From Lycorma delicatula (Eukaryota; Arthropoda; Insecta; Hemiptera; Fulgoridae): a stretch of DNA of 64,000 nucleotides. The notes under the pieces are model-generated. The model saw only the letters and a list, made by a program, of their open reading frames with translations, searched no databases and was not told the origin of the DNA. The DNA is taken from assembly GCF_047948215.1 (NCBI RefSeq), contig NC_134458.1, positions 139,856,536 to 139,920,535 on the forward strand. The letters are read 5' to 3'. The translations under genes were made by a program, and so were the position numbers. Of the stretch, positions 33,968-44,309 are shown in pieces; within the stretch, counting starts at the first letter, position 1; every line of letters begins with the position of its first letter.

Positions 33968-36450
33968 GGAATTTGATGTAATACAAAGGACAGTTTTATA
34001 TAATTTAAGCAAAAGTATGTATTTAGTTAATAATTTATTTAGTAAACATTATTATATTATTATTATTATTAAATTTATATTTTAAGCAAAGACGATTCAA
34101 CTACTTCGGGAAAAATCGATGGGTTCAGTCCTTATTATACCTTTCATGATTATTTAATAAAATTATACAAGTACTTGGACAAGATACTACATATTCGGAT
34201 TCAGATTTGTGTCGCATTGTAATTATATGTAACATTTTTATCATTTCTTTTATCCTACTCGTAAATATTTTATATTATTTTATTTTTACTCTTTGCCAAC
34301 CGCTACTTCACTTCATACGTTAATGCATCATTTATAAAAACATAATACTGCAATCATTGCTCAAAAAGTTTAAACAAATTAAAAAATATTACATCTCTTT
34401 CTGAGATGTAAAAATTCAAAATAGCAGACCAGATGTATACCGTAAAAATTAACTTAACCTGAATCATAATTTGTTGAATTTCTTATCATGGAAATATTTG
34501 ATTTAGAATTACGTAATTTTCATTTTATTTTATTTATATTGTAACTATAAGAATCATGTATACACCGTTATGCTTAAGGATGTTTGTATACTTTTCAGTT
34601 CCTTTCCTACTGCTTTGAGAAGCAAATGTAAGTTTGGTTTATGTTTTTTTTATATATATATACATAGTGAGTGTATTTGCACTCTGAAAGTTGTACATAG
34701 AACTCAAACGCTGAAGTTTGTAACTGAAGGTTTCGCAAAGCTTTCACAGCTTTAACAAAGGAAATTGCCCTTAGGCTTTCTTTTCATTTCGTCTCGTGCA
34801 GTATCCGAGTTTTAGACATCAGATTTTGCGATGTGTTTGTGTGTGTGTTCGTAAGTGTGTGTTTTTTAAAAGATGTAACTCACAATAGGAGTTTCAACTT
34901 ATGCTTTGTAAAGAATAACAATTACAAATACTAATTACTTTTCATTCTTCTGTTTTTTGTTTTTAAAGATTTGTCCTGAGGGTATTTGCTTGAGGATAAC
35001 AAAAAAAAAGTATTATTGCTTAATTTTACATACAAGTTAAATCCACATTAGTTATGTTTTAGCTTGTATTTTTTAAAAAATAATTATTTTCTAATGGGTG
35101 TATTCTATTATTGCTAATAATAGAAATTATTGTTATGTTTAATTTAACTAGTGATGAAAAAGAAAATAGGCACAGAATTGTTAAATTGTGTAATATTTTA
35201 CATCCCCAAATTAACAGTTTCAACCACATCTCAGCTGTTTGTCAACTGATTTGAGAAAAAATAAGTTGCCATTTTGTTTACAATAAAAAACTTAAATATT
35301 AATCTCGCAAAACATAATTCAAAAAGATATATTTTCTGATCTATTAATGATTAAAAAATTTAAATATCCGTCATTTTTGGAATTTTCAAATGTAAATTTT
35401 GCAACATATCTATTACTTTCTTTGAAAATAATAATATTTAAAATGTGCCTAGTTCCTATGGTAAACGGAGTAAATGTTTCACCTGTAAGGTTGAATATCA
35501 ACCGCATTTTGCGGCTCTGACATGCTAATATGCAACGGTTTAGCGGTCTATGTAGTTCAGCTTTCATAAAAAGGGGAAACCACTTCACCTCTAATACTCT
35601 GGTAAGTCTGTCCAAAAATACTTCTTACTCTTTGAGAGTGACTGCTAGTTTTTAATGATAAATTGTGTTTCATGCCGTCATTTATACATTATTACGGTTC
35701 TACCACTCAAATGAAAACTATTTGAAGGTCTTTATATCTCGTTTATAAATATATAGATGTTTTTCAATACTACGCAAAAATAATAACAATTAGATTTATT
35801 TGTAATATAGTAGTTTAAAGAAGGTAAGCTGGAGTTTCAGAATGGTGGAAATACTGAAATGTTTTACAGATTCAGAATCAGAATTTAGGACAGTATATCG
35901 ATGAAAAACTGCATTACTTGCATAGTATTGTTGTTGTTATTATTACTATTATTAGAGTAGTTTTGACCGCTTGTTTATTATGATATTTAATCTGCATTTA
36001 TTTGCATAATTTATAAATTGTTGGGAAATTTTCATCGTACTTTTATAGAAATACATTGTATAGCCTGGTCTTTTTATTAATTTATATGAATTATCTGTAA
36101 CCACAGTAAATATAAATGACAAATTCGTATGTTATTTTTAAAAAAAGATAGAAACTAAATTTTTTAAATTGTTTTATTTTTTGCTAATTATACAATGGTG
36201 TACTAAAATGGGCTGTAATAATAGAGTTTAATTATCTAGCACATTAACGTAGTTTAATTTGTAAAATTTATTATTCACTGGTGGGCAGTTAGTTTCTTTT
36301 TACCGCTTTTAACTGTTCTCCGTTTAGTTGTAGGCTAATTAAATAGTGCTTTCTTGGGAATTGACTGCCTGCATAACAACAAAAACTTATACACACACAT
36401 AGAACGTCATATAGTTCCTACAGTTAACATATCCTTGGATTATAAAGTCT
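33965..36450. other. AT-rich sequence without recognisable gene
   Basis: No supported gene. The longest frame (35319-35615, minus, 98 codons) begins MDRLTRVLEVKWFPLF and has no pattern I know. Its length is within chance expectation for a window of this size. Confidence 0.45.
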
Positions 36451-36616
36451 TCAATGAACGAACCACCAAAGTACACCGGTATCCACTGTCTAATATTCAA
36501 ATCCGCTTAAAAGTGACTAAATTTTACTAAGATTCGAACCTCAGTTTTTTCGACTTCGAAAACCAGCTTTTAAACAAGTGATTTACGACGAGATTTACCA
36601 CTAGACTAGAGTGGTA
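36451..36616 (-). mobile_element. SINE1, 3'-truncated or decayed copy
   Basis: On the minus strand the copy keeps CCACTCTAGTCTAGTGGTAA (A box), GAGGTTCGAATCTTAGTAAA (B box) and TGGATACCGGTGTACTTTGG, then loses similarity where the usual body continues. Loss of the 3' half is unusual for a retroposed element and suggests later deletion. Confidence 0.75.
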
Positions 36617-37832
36617 GATTAAATTAGATAAATAAATGAAAAAAGGGAAAAATAATAACAACTAACGAAAATATTAATTAATAAATATTACTTATGAAAT
36701 GGTATAAATGAGCAGCATGTTTAACAGTGTATTTAGAATAAGTGTAAAAAATACGAATAGAAGTGGAAATACAAAAATTCGAATAGTTATTATTAAGCAA
36801 ATTTAGCTTAATAATAGCTAACTATGAAATGACCAATTCAGTTTGCTCCAGATAACTTAAGTACGCTTGTTACAGGAGTTATATTGAAAAAAATTTATCT
36901 CAAGAAAGATAAATTAGCATTTACATTAAATCAGTCATATACATAACCTTCCTACGAACAAATTAGACATTTTAAATATCATAATAAATGATAAAGTAGA
37001 GAAATCCTATTTAACCTAGAAATGCCGGAAACTGGTCAGAATATTAGTTTATTGAAAACAAATAATATAAAAGAAATCTATGTAATAAACAGGTATAACC
37101 TAACTGGGAATGAAATTTACTTTGTCAGTAATTATACAGAAACTTGATAGTTGATAAAAATAAGGGATTAATATTCAGTAAACTGTCTAAAGTATAAATT
37201 TGTTAAAAATTAAAAAAAATTTGTTTATCAAACTGTTAATTATTAAAATCTTATAGCATTTTAAAATCTTAAATAAATTTATTAATCTTAATACTAATTA
37301 ATTAAATATTAATATTATTGTTATTCATTTCAAACATAATAATATTAAAAGGTTGTTATAGTATATGTAAAATCTGAAGACGGGTCCTCCATACAAACTG
37401 TCTCTACTTGCCTCCTCAACATCACTCCTATAACCCGGCATGCGGAACACGTGCTACTTGTTGCCACAAAAGTAAGACTTCCAAATGATAGACATTTATT
37501 TAATATTATTTTTATTTTTTTCATTATTGCTTATTCTACCATATTCATTTAGTTTTGCTATTATTTATTTACTTGAATCTGTCGTTTAATTATTATTTGT
37601 TTATTTATTCTACTGTATGTATTATAACAAGCCCCTACTTTAACTCATTCATATAATACACTAAATATATTTGAATATTATATTTAACTTTTATATTATT
37701 ATATTTAATTATGTCTTGAATTGTTTTAGTTGGTAACTACTAGTATTTTATTTGTTTTATGTCTGGTTATTTACGAGTACTATTATGTCATGGAATTATT
37801 ACTTTTAATTACTGTTATTAATTAACAACTCC
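36617..37832. other. AT-rich sequence without recognisable gene
   Basis: Nothing recognisable. A GC-richer phrase at 37378-37470 (CATGCGGAACACGTGCTACT) is unplaced. Confidence 0.4.
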
Positions 37833-38012
37833 GCCGATCTCCGTGGTGAAGTGGTACTGTCTCGGCCTTTTTACCCGGAGGTCCCGGTCGGGTATGACGA
37901 TTTTTATTGCAAAATAATTTTGGAACGGAATTTTTATATTTTTTCCATATCTCACGTACATGCTTCAAGCTTATATGGCGAAACCATCGAGCAAAGGAAA
38001 ATAATAACGATG
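37833..38012 (+). mobile_element. SINE2 copy (tRNA-Glu-like head)
   Basis: The head is GCCGATCTCCGTGGTGAAGT with GGTACTGTCTCGGCCTTTTT, GGAGGTCCCGGTCGGGTATG, then the tail CATGCTTCAAGCTTATATGG. Compared with 57462-57622, a few bases of the B box are missing (CCCGGTCGGG for CCCGGGTTCGAATCCCGG). It is followed by AATAATAACG-type simple sequence, as is common at the 3' end. Confidence 0.82.
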
Positions 38013-38049
38013 ATAATAATAATATTATAATAAAAATTAAATTTTATTA

Positions 38050-38475
38050 CTATACTCGTATTATGTAAATAGTTACAGCACATGCGACTCCCTCCGGAAA
38101 GGAGAGCGCATTGCATCCTCAAAATACTAGGGTCTGAAAGGCGCATTCCCGCTAGGCCGAAAGGCTCTAGCACCGAAAGGATTTCAGGGGAAGGACTGAA
38201 ATGGAATCACGCCGGGAGAACGAAACTCATATGCGCCTTTCTCTCCTAAGGTCATCCCCGGTCAAAGAATTTCTTCCCGGTCTAAAGGAAGAAAGCTAAT
38301 AATACCGTCCATAAATAAAACAAAATAAATATAACCACCATTAAATAAATAATTACCCGCCCGATAAAAGAAAGACACAGCAGCAAGGGACTTTTGTCCA
38401 AGTTCTGCGGTTAGTAGGGAGATAGAAATTCTCCCGGTAACCTTGCGTTCTCTTCCGTAAGTAGTTATCGTGTAG
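38050..38475. repeat. GC-rich island of unknown nature
   Basis: This is the most GC-rich stretch in its neighbourhood. Phrases include CGACTCCCTCCGGAAAGGAG, CCCGCTAGGCCGAAAGGCTC, GGAATCACGCCGGGAGAACG, GTCATCCCCGGTCAAAG and ATTCTCCCGGTAACCTTGCG. There are many CCGG/CCGAAAGG words, and no open frame with a family pattern (a 73-codon minus-strand frame reads through part). It looks like a piece of a retroelement leader or LTR, without proof. Confidence 0.4.
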
Positions 38476-38879
38476 ATATAGATTATAAATTTGCCTTAAT
38501 ATAGTTATGTGAGTAAATTTATAAGAAGAAAATATCTTTCATCACATTAAAAAGTATATTTTTCTACCTGTGAAGTGTTTTCAATTTTAGTGCTGTTGAA
38601 CTCATAGAGCCAAAGTTTTTCGTTGAATAATATACTTTGTGTAGTTGAAAGTATGGAAATATTCCCATGGTAGAAGATAGTTATAAAATGAAGCATTTTT
38701 AAGTAATATTTTATTAAAACTTTGTCGATTTATGTTTTAAACCACTTATTGTTGTTGTTGAGGTCTTTTTATTTCACAAGAAACTCTAAAAAAAGATTAT
38801 AACTGTTTTTTTTTGTTCCTAAGTTCGTTTTTGACGGATGAAATTTTAAAAAAATTTGACAGTAATAAAAATTTATAAC
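38476..38879. other. AT-rich sequence without recognisable gene
   Basis: Nothing recognisable. Confidence 0.5.
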
Positions 38880-38892
38880 AGTATATTTATTA

Positions 38893-39184
38893 CACCCACC
38901 GGGTTAGTCTAGTGGTTAACGCGTCTTCCTAAATCAGCTGATTTGGAAGTCGAGAGTTCCAGCGTTCAAGTCCTAGTAAAGGCAGTTACTTTTATACGGA
39001 TTTGAATACTAGATCGTGGATACCGGTGTTCTTTGGTGGTGGGGTTTCAATTAACCACACACTCAGGAATGGTCAAACTGAGGCTGTACAAGACAACACT
39101 TATTTGCACTCATACATATCATCTTCATTCATCCTCTGAAATAACACCTGAACGGTAATTCCCGAAGACTAAAAAGGAAAAAAA
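38893..39184 (+). mobile_element. SINE1, full length, with perfect 13-bp target-site duplication
   Basis: This is the best-preserved copy. The head is CACCCACCGGGTTAGTCTAG with TGGTTAACGCGTCTTCC and the B box CGTTCAAGTCC, followed by the whole body and the tail GACTAAAAAGGAAAAAAAAA. The flanks 38880-38892 and 39185-39197 are identical (AGTATATTTATTA). It is the natural reference for the family in this window. Confidence 0.95.
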
Positions 39185-39197
39185 AGTATATTTATTA

Positions 39198-39659
39198 ATC
39201 TCATTTATTAAAACATTTTGGAAGGAAGTTAAATCAATCAAATACACCAGTTTAACAGATTTCTCTACTAGGAAATCGCTGTAATAATATTAGAAAAATA
39301 GTAATATGCATTTCAATCAGTGGATTGGAAAATACCACAAACGTCACGTTCTGTTTGGGTTTGTTTATATTTGCATCACATACTTTGGATATAAAAATAA
39401 CATTCAAAATACCAATCTAATTTTGTTTGTTTTATTGCAGTTTTTAAAAAAAATCTGATGTGGAAACCAACCATTTGACTTCCTTGTACACTTATTAAAT
39501 TACATATTCATATTTATGCTGCACTTCATTTAAACTTATTTCATTTGAAAATGAGATACAATCCTTCAATTCTTCAATAAAGTCAGCAGTTACGCAGTTC
39601 CATTGTGGTGAATACCACATTGCATCACATTTATTTGTGGTGTCCGTATCATTTTGTAT
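39198..39659. other. AT-rich sequence without recognisable gene
   Basis: No gene. A phrase near 39450-39487 (AAATCTGATGTGGAAACCAA ... GACTTCCTTGTACAC) resembles 5243-5282 and may be another edge of family 4. Confidence 0.4.
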
Positions 39660-40404
39660 TAATTCTTTTTTTCACGTCGCTCAATTAGTTACGTGGTGTG
39701 GTGTAAGAACGTGTCGGATCCATAACCATACACATATCGGTTCAAATCCGAATTCATGTACATATATTGTTTTTAACTTTTTTTTTTTAAATTTAAATAT
39801 ATTGATTTATTAATAATTAACCTCTGTAAAATCTTTTGAATTAAAATGAAAAGTACATAAAGTTTTATTTCACCAATAATTTCTAATTTTTTTATCGTTA
39901 TTATTGAATTATTATTAATTGTAAAACTTTTTTACAATCAGAGGTTAATAATTATTAATAAATAAATATATTTAAATTAGAAAAAAGAAATTATAAAAGA
40001 ATATGTGTATATGAAGTCGGATTCGAATGGACTCAATGAAAGTAAGTACCACTTATGATATATCGTTGAAAAGCTCTCAATTAGGGTTTATTATTGCAGT
40101 TAAGAAGACGTCCAAAATACACATTTTTTTGGAAATTTTGCTTGTTTGGACACTTTTGATCCAGTCGATTGCAATCAAAAGGGGAGGTGAACACTTCGAT
40201 GTTACAATAGTCCTAAATCCAAAATTTCAACACCCTACGGCTAATCGTTTTTGAGTTATGCGAGATAAATACGTACGTACAGACGTCACGCCGAAACTAG
40301 TCAAAATGGATTCAGGGATGGTCAAAAGGGATATTTCCATTGAAATCTGAAATCGAAATTTTTCGCGATCACAATACTTCCTTTATTTCGTACAAGGAAG
40401 TAAT
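39660..40404 (+). mobile_element. Repeat family 4, longest copy with internal hairpin module
   Basis: The left part has a possible tRNA-like piece with the B-box-like ATCGGTTCAAATCCGAATTC (39737-39756). Next comes an AT-rich inverted-repeat module (39788-39985), then CGGATTCGAATGGACTC, CACTTATGATATATCGTTGA, GCAATCAAAAGGGGAGGTGA, ACGGCTAATCGTTTTTGAGT, CAGACGTCACGCCGAAACTA and the terminal hairpin TACTTCCTT (40375-40383) with AAGGAAGTA (40394-40402). Copies at 5281 and 17664 share the right part. It has no protein coding. The internal module could be a separate insertion, but the copy at 17664-18235 carries the same AT sequence in the same place, so it is probably part of the element. Confidence 0.72.
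39788..39985. repeat. AT-rich inverted repeat module
   Basis: Left arm TTTAAATATATTGATTTATT ... AACCTCTG (39792-39826) is mirrored by CAGAGGTTAATAATTATTAA ... TATTTAAATTAG (39938-39979). Arms of about 45-55 bp enclose about 100 bp. Confidence 0.8.
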
Positions 40405-40734
40405 AAATGAGACGTTATTGCTAAAATGAATAATGGTTTTTTTTACAAAAACAAGATAAAATTGCTGCAATAGACTATCTTATCGTATCATAAAATATAT
40501 TTTCGGGTTTTTCTAGACATTATATCACTGCTTAATATTTCACTTCATAATCAGTGTAACATTTTCTGAATAACCTTATTTTATTTTCCGTTCTGTTTTC
40601 AATTAACCCATTCAGTTTTATTAATTTTGTTCTTAAACAACCAAAACTTTACTTTCCTGACATCATAGCTTTAGGATTATGTTGCAAGAGGTAAAATATG
40701 GTAATCAGTCAAAAAATGAGGTTTGGATTTTTTT

Positions 40735-40960
40735 CATATCGCAACGTTTCATGACCTGGAGACCCCAAATAACAAAAAAAAGGGGTAATATTCGTACGTA
40801 CGTATGTACGTGTGTTGGTCTGTTTGAAGCTTAATAACGTTTGACTGGATAAACCGATTTTGATGAAATTTGGCAGAGATTCGTGTATATGAGGCAATTT
40901 GTTGGTAAAAGTTTGGGCCATCATCTCCATGACTCGATTCGACTTTTAATCTACTATTCT
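40735..40960. repeat. Unclassified repeat-like segment
   Basis: It contains an ACGTACGTATGTACG tract (40796-40811) and phrases such as AACCGATTTTGATGAAATTT and GGCAGAGATTCGTGTATATG. These are of the non-coding dispersed-repeat type also seen at 22.9 kb. Confidence 0.35.
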
Positions 40961-41089
40961 ACTACTATTTCTCGTATAGTAGTAGTACAAGTGGCCCAAA
41001 AATATATTTTGGGGGAAATATTATGTTCGGGAGAACCAATCAAAGTTTAAAATTTCAATTTTTCGTATTAAATTTTTTTTTTAGCTCAT

Positions 41090-41400
41090 TTAAACTTTTA
41101 ATAATAATTTTACAATAAAATTTCATTCTCCCCACCCCAAAAAAAATCTTAGATAAATTTTTATTGGTAGTACATTTTTAATTGGAATTCTGATTAGTTT
41201 CTTCCATTTAACATATTAAACTTTGAATAATCAAAAACGTTTCTACATGAGTGGTGGTGGAACAGAAAAAAGTAAAAATATCGATTTTTTGAATTTTTTA
41301 AACCTTTTTCATGTATAATTATTTTTTCACTATACAAGAATATGTTGCCAACGCTAGGAAAGTAAAACAATTTTGTTGTCAGCTTTTTTAACTCGCTTCG
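41090..41400 (+). repeat. Second copy of the repetitive block seen at 4.7-5.65 kb
   Basis: CCCCACCCCAAAAAAAATCT, GTAAAAATATCGATTTTTTG and CGCTAGGAAAGTAAAACAAT with TTTGTTGTCAGCTTTTTTAA parallel phrases at 5520, 5418 and 5590. Divergence is strong. Confidence 0.5.
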
Positions 41401-42232
41401 AATTTACTCTTGTTTTGCATGCGAACAAACTCAATTATTAATTCACATCTGTTCTTATTGTGTTTGCCTAGTTTGACCGGTTTTGTATTAATGATTAGCT
41501 ATTAATTTTAAAATCGTATAGCAATATGGTATCGATAAAAAACATATTGTATATTTGATGTGTGTTTTTTTTTATATTGCTGTTTCTTAGGTGAGTAGTC
41601 GTCTACAGTAGCAGTACGTCGTATATGTTATTATGTGATTCTTATATGTCTTCACTTCATAGTAGTTTATGTAGAAGGTTTTTTTTCTATCAATCTTTCC
41701 CGTTATAATAATTATTACCTTTTATAATCGCTTTATATGTCTTCATTTTCAGCGTTATAAGATGGTATTTTTCCTATTTTTTTTTTTTTTTTTTTTTAAT
41801 AATCATTTCTGACTGAAATATATTTTACTTGAAAGGATGAATAAGCGTGAAATAATTGAGTTAAAACAACCAAATTATGTGAGGGAAATAAAAGTTGATT
41901 TAGTTATTAGGAAGTAATAAGATATATTTCAAAAACTTCTTTTTACAGGTTTCATTAGAGTGTAAGTAAAGTATAAACATCAATATTTTAAAATATTTTT
42001 TTTTCTCATTTTGAAGCTAAATTATGGTAATGAGTCTAAAAAAAACATAATTTAATAAAAACAAAAGTAGAGTAAAACAAAACGACCAAATCTATATCGT
42101 TATTTTAAAATGACCTATTAAACTTCAAACTCATTGAAAAAAGTTTAACTTTAGTAAAATTTTTATTTTATTATTAAAACCTATTATGGTATTTTATTGA
42201 GGGTGATGAAATAGTAGGTGAGAAAATGTAAT
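41401..42232. other. AT-rich sequence without recognisable gene
   Basis: Only a poly(T) tract at 41780-41800 stands out. Confidence 0.5.
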
Positions 42233-42312
42233 ATTCTTTGTGAGAATCGAACATGAGATCATCTGTTTTAAAAGCCGCAACATTAATTAATATACTAGCT
42301 CTGTAGTTGGTA
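42233..42312 (-). mobile_element. tRNA-like sequence, probable SINE head
   Basis: On the minus strand GAGCTAGTATATTAATTAAT, then GCGGCTTTTAAAACAGATGA, then CATGTTCGATTCTCACAAAG follow the order of a tRNA D arm, anticodon arm and T arm, with a good B box. The acceptor stem does not close and the A box is poor, so a functional tRNA gene is unlikely. Confidence 0.35.
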
Positions 42313-43149
42313 TGTCTTAATTTCAAATTAAAATGAAATAAAACTCTTTTTTTAATAAATTGTTAGAATTAAAAAAAAAGTATTTAATTTTGATATGAAA
42401 TGAAACTTATTTGTAATGAATTCATGCTAATACGTATTTACAATTTAAATACAAAATACTGTTGATTTCCCAAGATACTAGTTAAATTTACTTACGAAGG
42501 AGAGTAAAAATAAAATTGGCAAAAGTTAGCGGCAGTAAATTTCAACCCAAAGAGAGAATATATATTTTGCTAGTACAACAATTTCACAACACTTCCTTAT
42601 TCGTTAAGAATTTTTCACTTCGTAGTTTTTGTTTAAAAATTCAAACTAATATTAAAGTTTATATTTAGTTGAAAAGGGTTATATTTATTATTTACAATGT
42701 ATTATTTGTTTAAATAAAATTTTATTCATGTTCGCTTTTTTAATAAAAATTTAAGGCTTTTTTTATGTATGATGATAAAAAATACATTTTATATTTTTAT
42801 ATTTAACACGTAAACTTTGTTTTTATTAATGGATAGTTTTTTTATTTTATGATTAAATTCGTATTTGAGAAAAATTCGTTAAAAAAATTCATCAAATACC
42901 AATATTTCCAATATTTGATTTTTTAATCACACTATGTAATTTAAAAAGAGGTTTTATTGTTCAGCTTTGAAAGAGAAGTTGGCGGTTTAAACTAAACGGT
43001 TTTAAATAATAGAGATATTTTTGTGTGCTTATCAACACCATTATTTAGTATTGAGTAGCAGTAGCGTAATAACAAATATAGCCTTATACTCGTATACTTC
43101 AAATGTATTCTCTTGGAAAACCTTCTAGGCAATTAGCTGAAAAAACTGG
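42313..43149. other. AT-rich sequence without recognisable gene
   Basis: Nothing recognisable. Confidence 0.5.
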
Positions 43150-43797
43150 TGTAGAAATATATATATTTGTACAATATAATATTCTTTCAGCCTCCGCAAA
43201 GCACAGAATTAGAGAAACACTCTTATCTTTAATTTTTTATGTCATCAAAATGCTTTCGAGCCTAAGCCCATCCTCAGTGATATCTTTTATAAATTATTAA
43301 ACTGTTTACAATTTACACAATAACCCTATTACCTTTTTACATTTTTTCAAAATTATTTGTTTAAATTAAAAATAAATTTAAAAACCTTTAAAATAAATTT
43401 AGAACAAACATTTGTTCAGTCAAGAATGAAAAAGAATTTTTATTTTAAACAATTTTTACAAAATTTAAAAGCTAATAGAGTTATTGTGTAAATTGTAAAC
43501 AGTTTAAGAATTTTTTTTTTTTGGTTTGTTTTATCTTCGGGTCTGCAGTCAAGCAATTCATTCCGCAGAGGATGAGATGAATGTTTTGTAGCGTGTGTGA
43601 AAAATGCCATGCCTGACCAAGATTCGAACCCAGGACTTCCGAGTGAAAAGTTTAAGAATTTATAAAAAATATCTATCTCTGCGGATAGGCCCGAAAGCGT
43701 TTTGATGAAGTAAAAAATTAAAGTAAGAGTGTTTCTCTAATTCTGTGCTTTGCGGGGGCTGAAACAATATTATATTGTATAGATAGATATTTACGTA
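43150..43797. mobile_element. Foldback element with about 195-bp inverted arms
   Basis: The left arm (about 43150-43345) and right arm (about 43440-43797, without the SINE inside it) are reverse complements. TACAATATAATATT, CCGCAAAGCACAGAATTAGA, GAAACACTCTTA, CATCAAAATGCTTTCGAGCC and AAACTGTTTACAATTTACAC on the left all recur inverted on the right with minor changes. The centre is about 90 bp. No transposase is encoded, so it is a non-autonomous element. A SINE interrupts the right arm. A short frame at 43103-43300 is accidental. Confidence 0.9.
43514..43648 (-). mobile_element. 5'-truncated SINE with SINE2-like head, inserted in the foldback
   Basis: On the minus strand it starts at CTTTTCACTCGGAAGTCCTG, has the B box GGGTTCGAATC, then GGTCAGGCATGGCATTTTTC as in the SINE2 copy at 61213, then a different tail (CATTCATCTCATCCTCTGCG) and poly(A). 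The flanks 43501-43513 and 43649-43661 are identical (AGTTTAAGAATTT), so the borders are certain. It interrupts the right arm of the foldback and is therefore younger. Confidence 0.93.
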
Positions 43798-44309
43798 CAG
43801 AGGAAAAAAATAGTAAAAATGGACTACAAAAATTTAATTTTAATATATTTGTATATTCCTCGATCCCAAACAACTAAAAATACGCCTTATACTAGTTCCA
43901 TAATATAATTTCTTTGAATTCTCTTTTATTCTAAACAGCTTTTTTAATGTAGAAAAATCTTAATAAAAAAACTTTTCTTTATTAAAAAAGCAAGATTAAA
44001 AATAAATACTAAAACCACCTGAAAAACAGATAAAATAATAAAACGAAAAAACGAGAAATTACAAAGAGGAAAGAAGCTAAAAAGACGTGACTGATATTTG
44101 CGTAACGGCAACGGGATAAAGTTTGAATTTTGAAAAAAATTGCATTGATTATTCAAGGAACTGTTATCGCAAATAAATAATTTTATAGAAAATTGATTAA
44201 ATTGTTATATCGAATAAATTTATTTCAAAAAAAAATATTTATTAAACATACCGTTTGCTTATTTACTTAACATTTCATTTTAATAAATGTTTGAAACATC
44301 CTTCTTCTG
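43798..44309. other. AT-rich sequence without recognisable gene
   Basis: Nothing recognisable. It may include the right-hand end of the transposon whose transposase starts at 45367, but no clear terminal repeat is seen. Confidence 0.4.

Noticed and set aside
35319..35615. 98-codon open frame on the minus strand
   Set aside because: No family pattern, no second copy, and its length is within chance expectation for 64 kb of AT-rich DNA read in six frames.
42233..42312. Possible tRNA gene on the minus strand
   Set aside because: The T arm is convincing but the A box and acceptor stem are not; it is listed only as a tRNA-like sequence.
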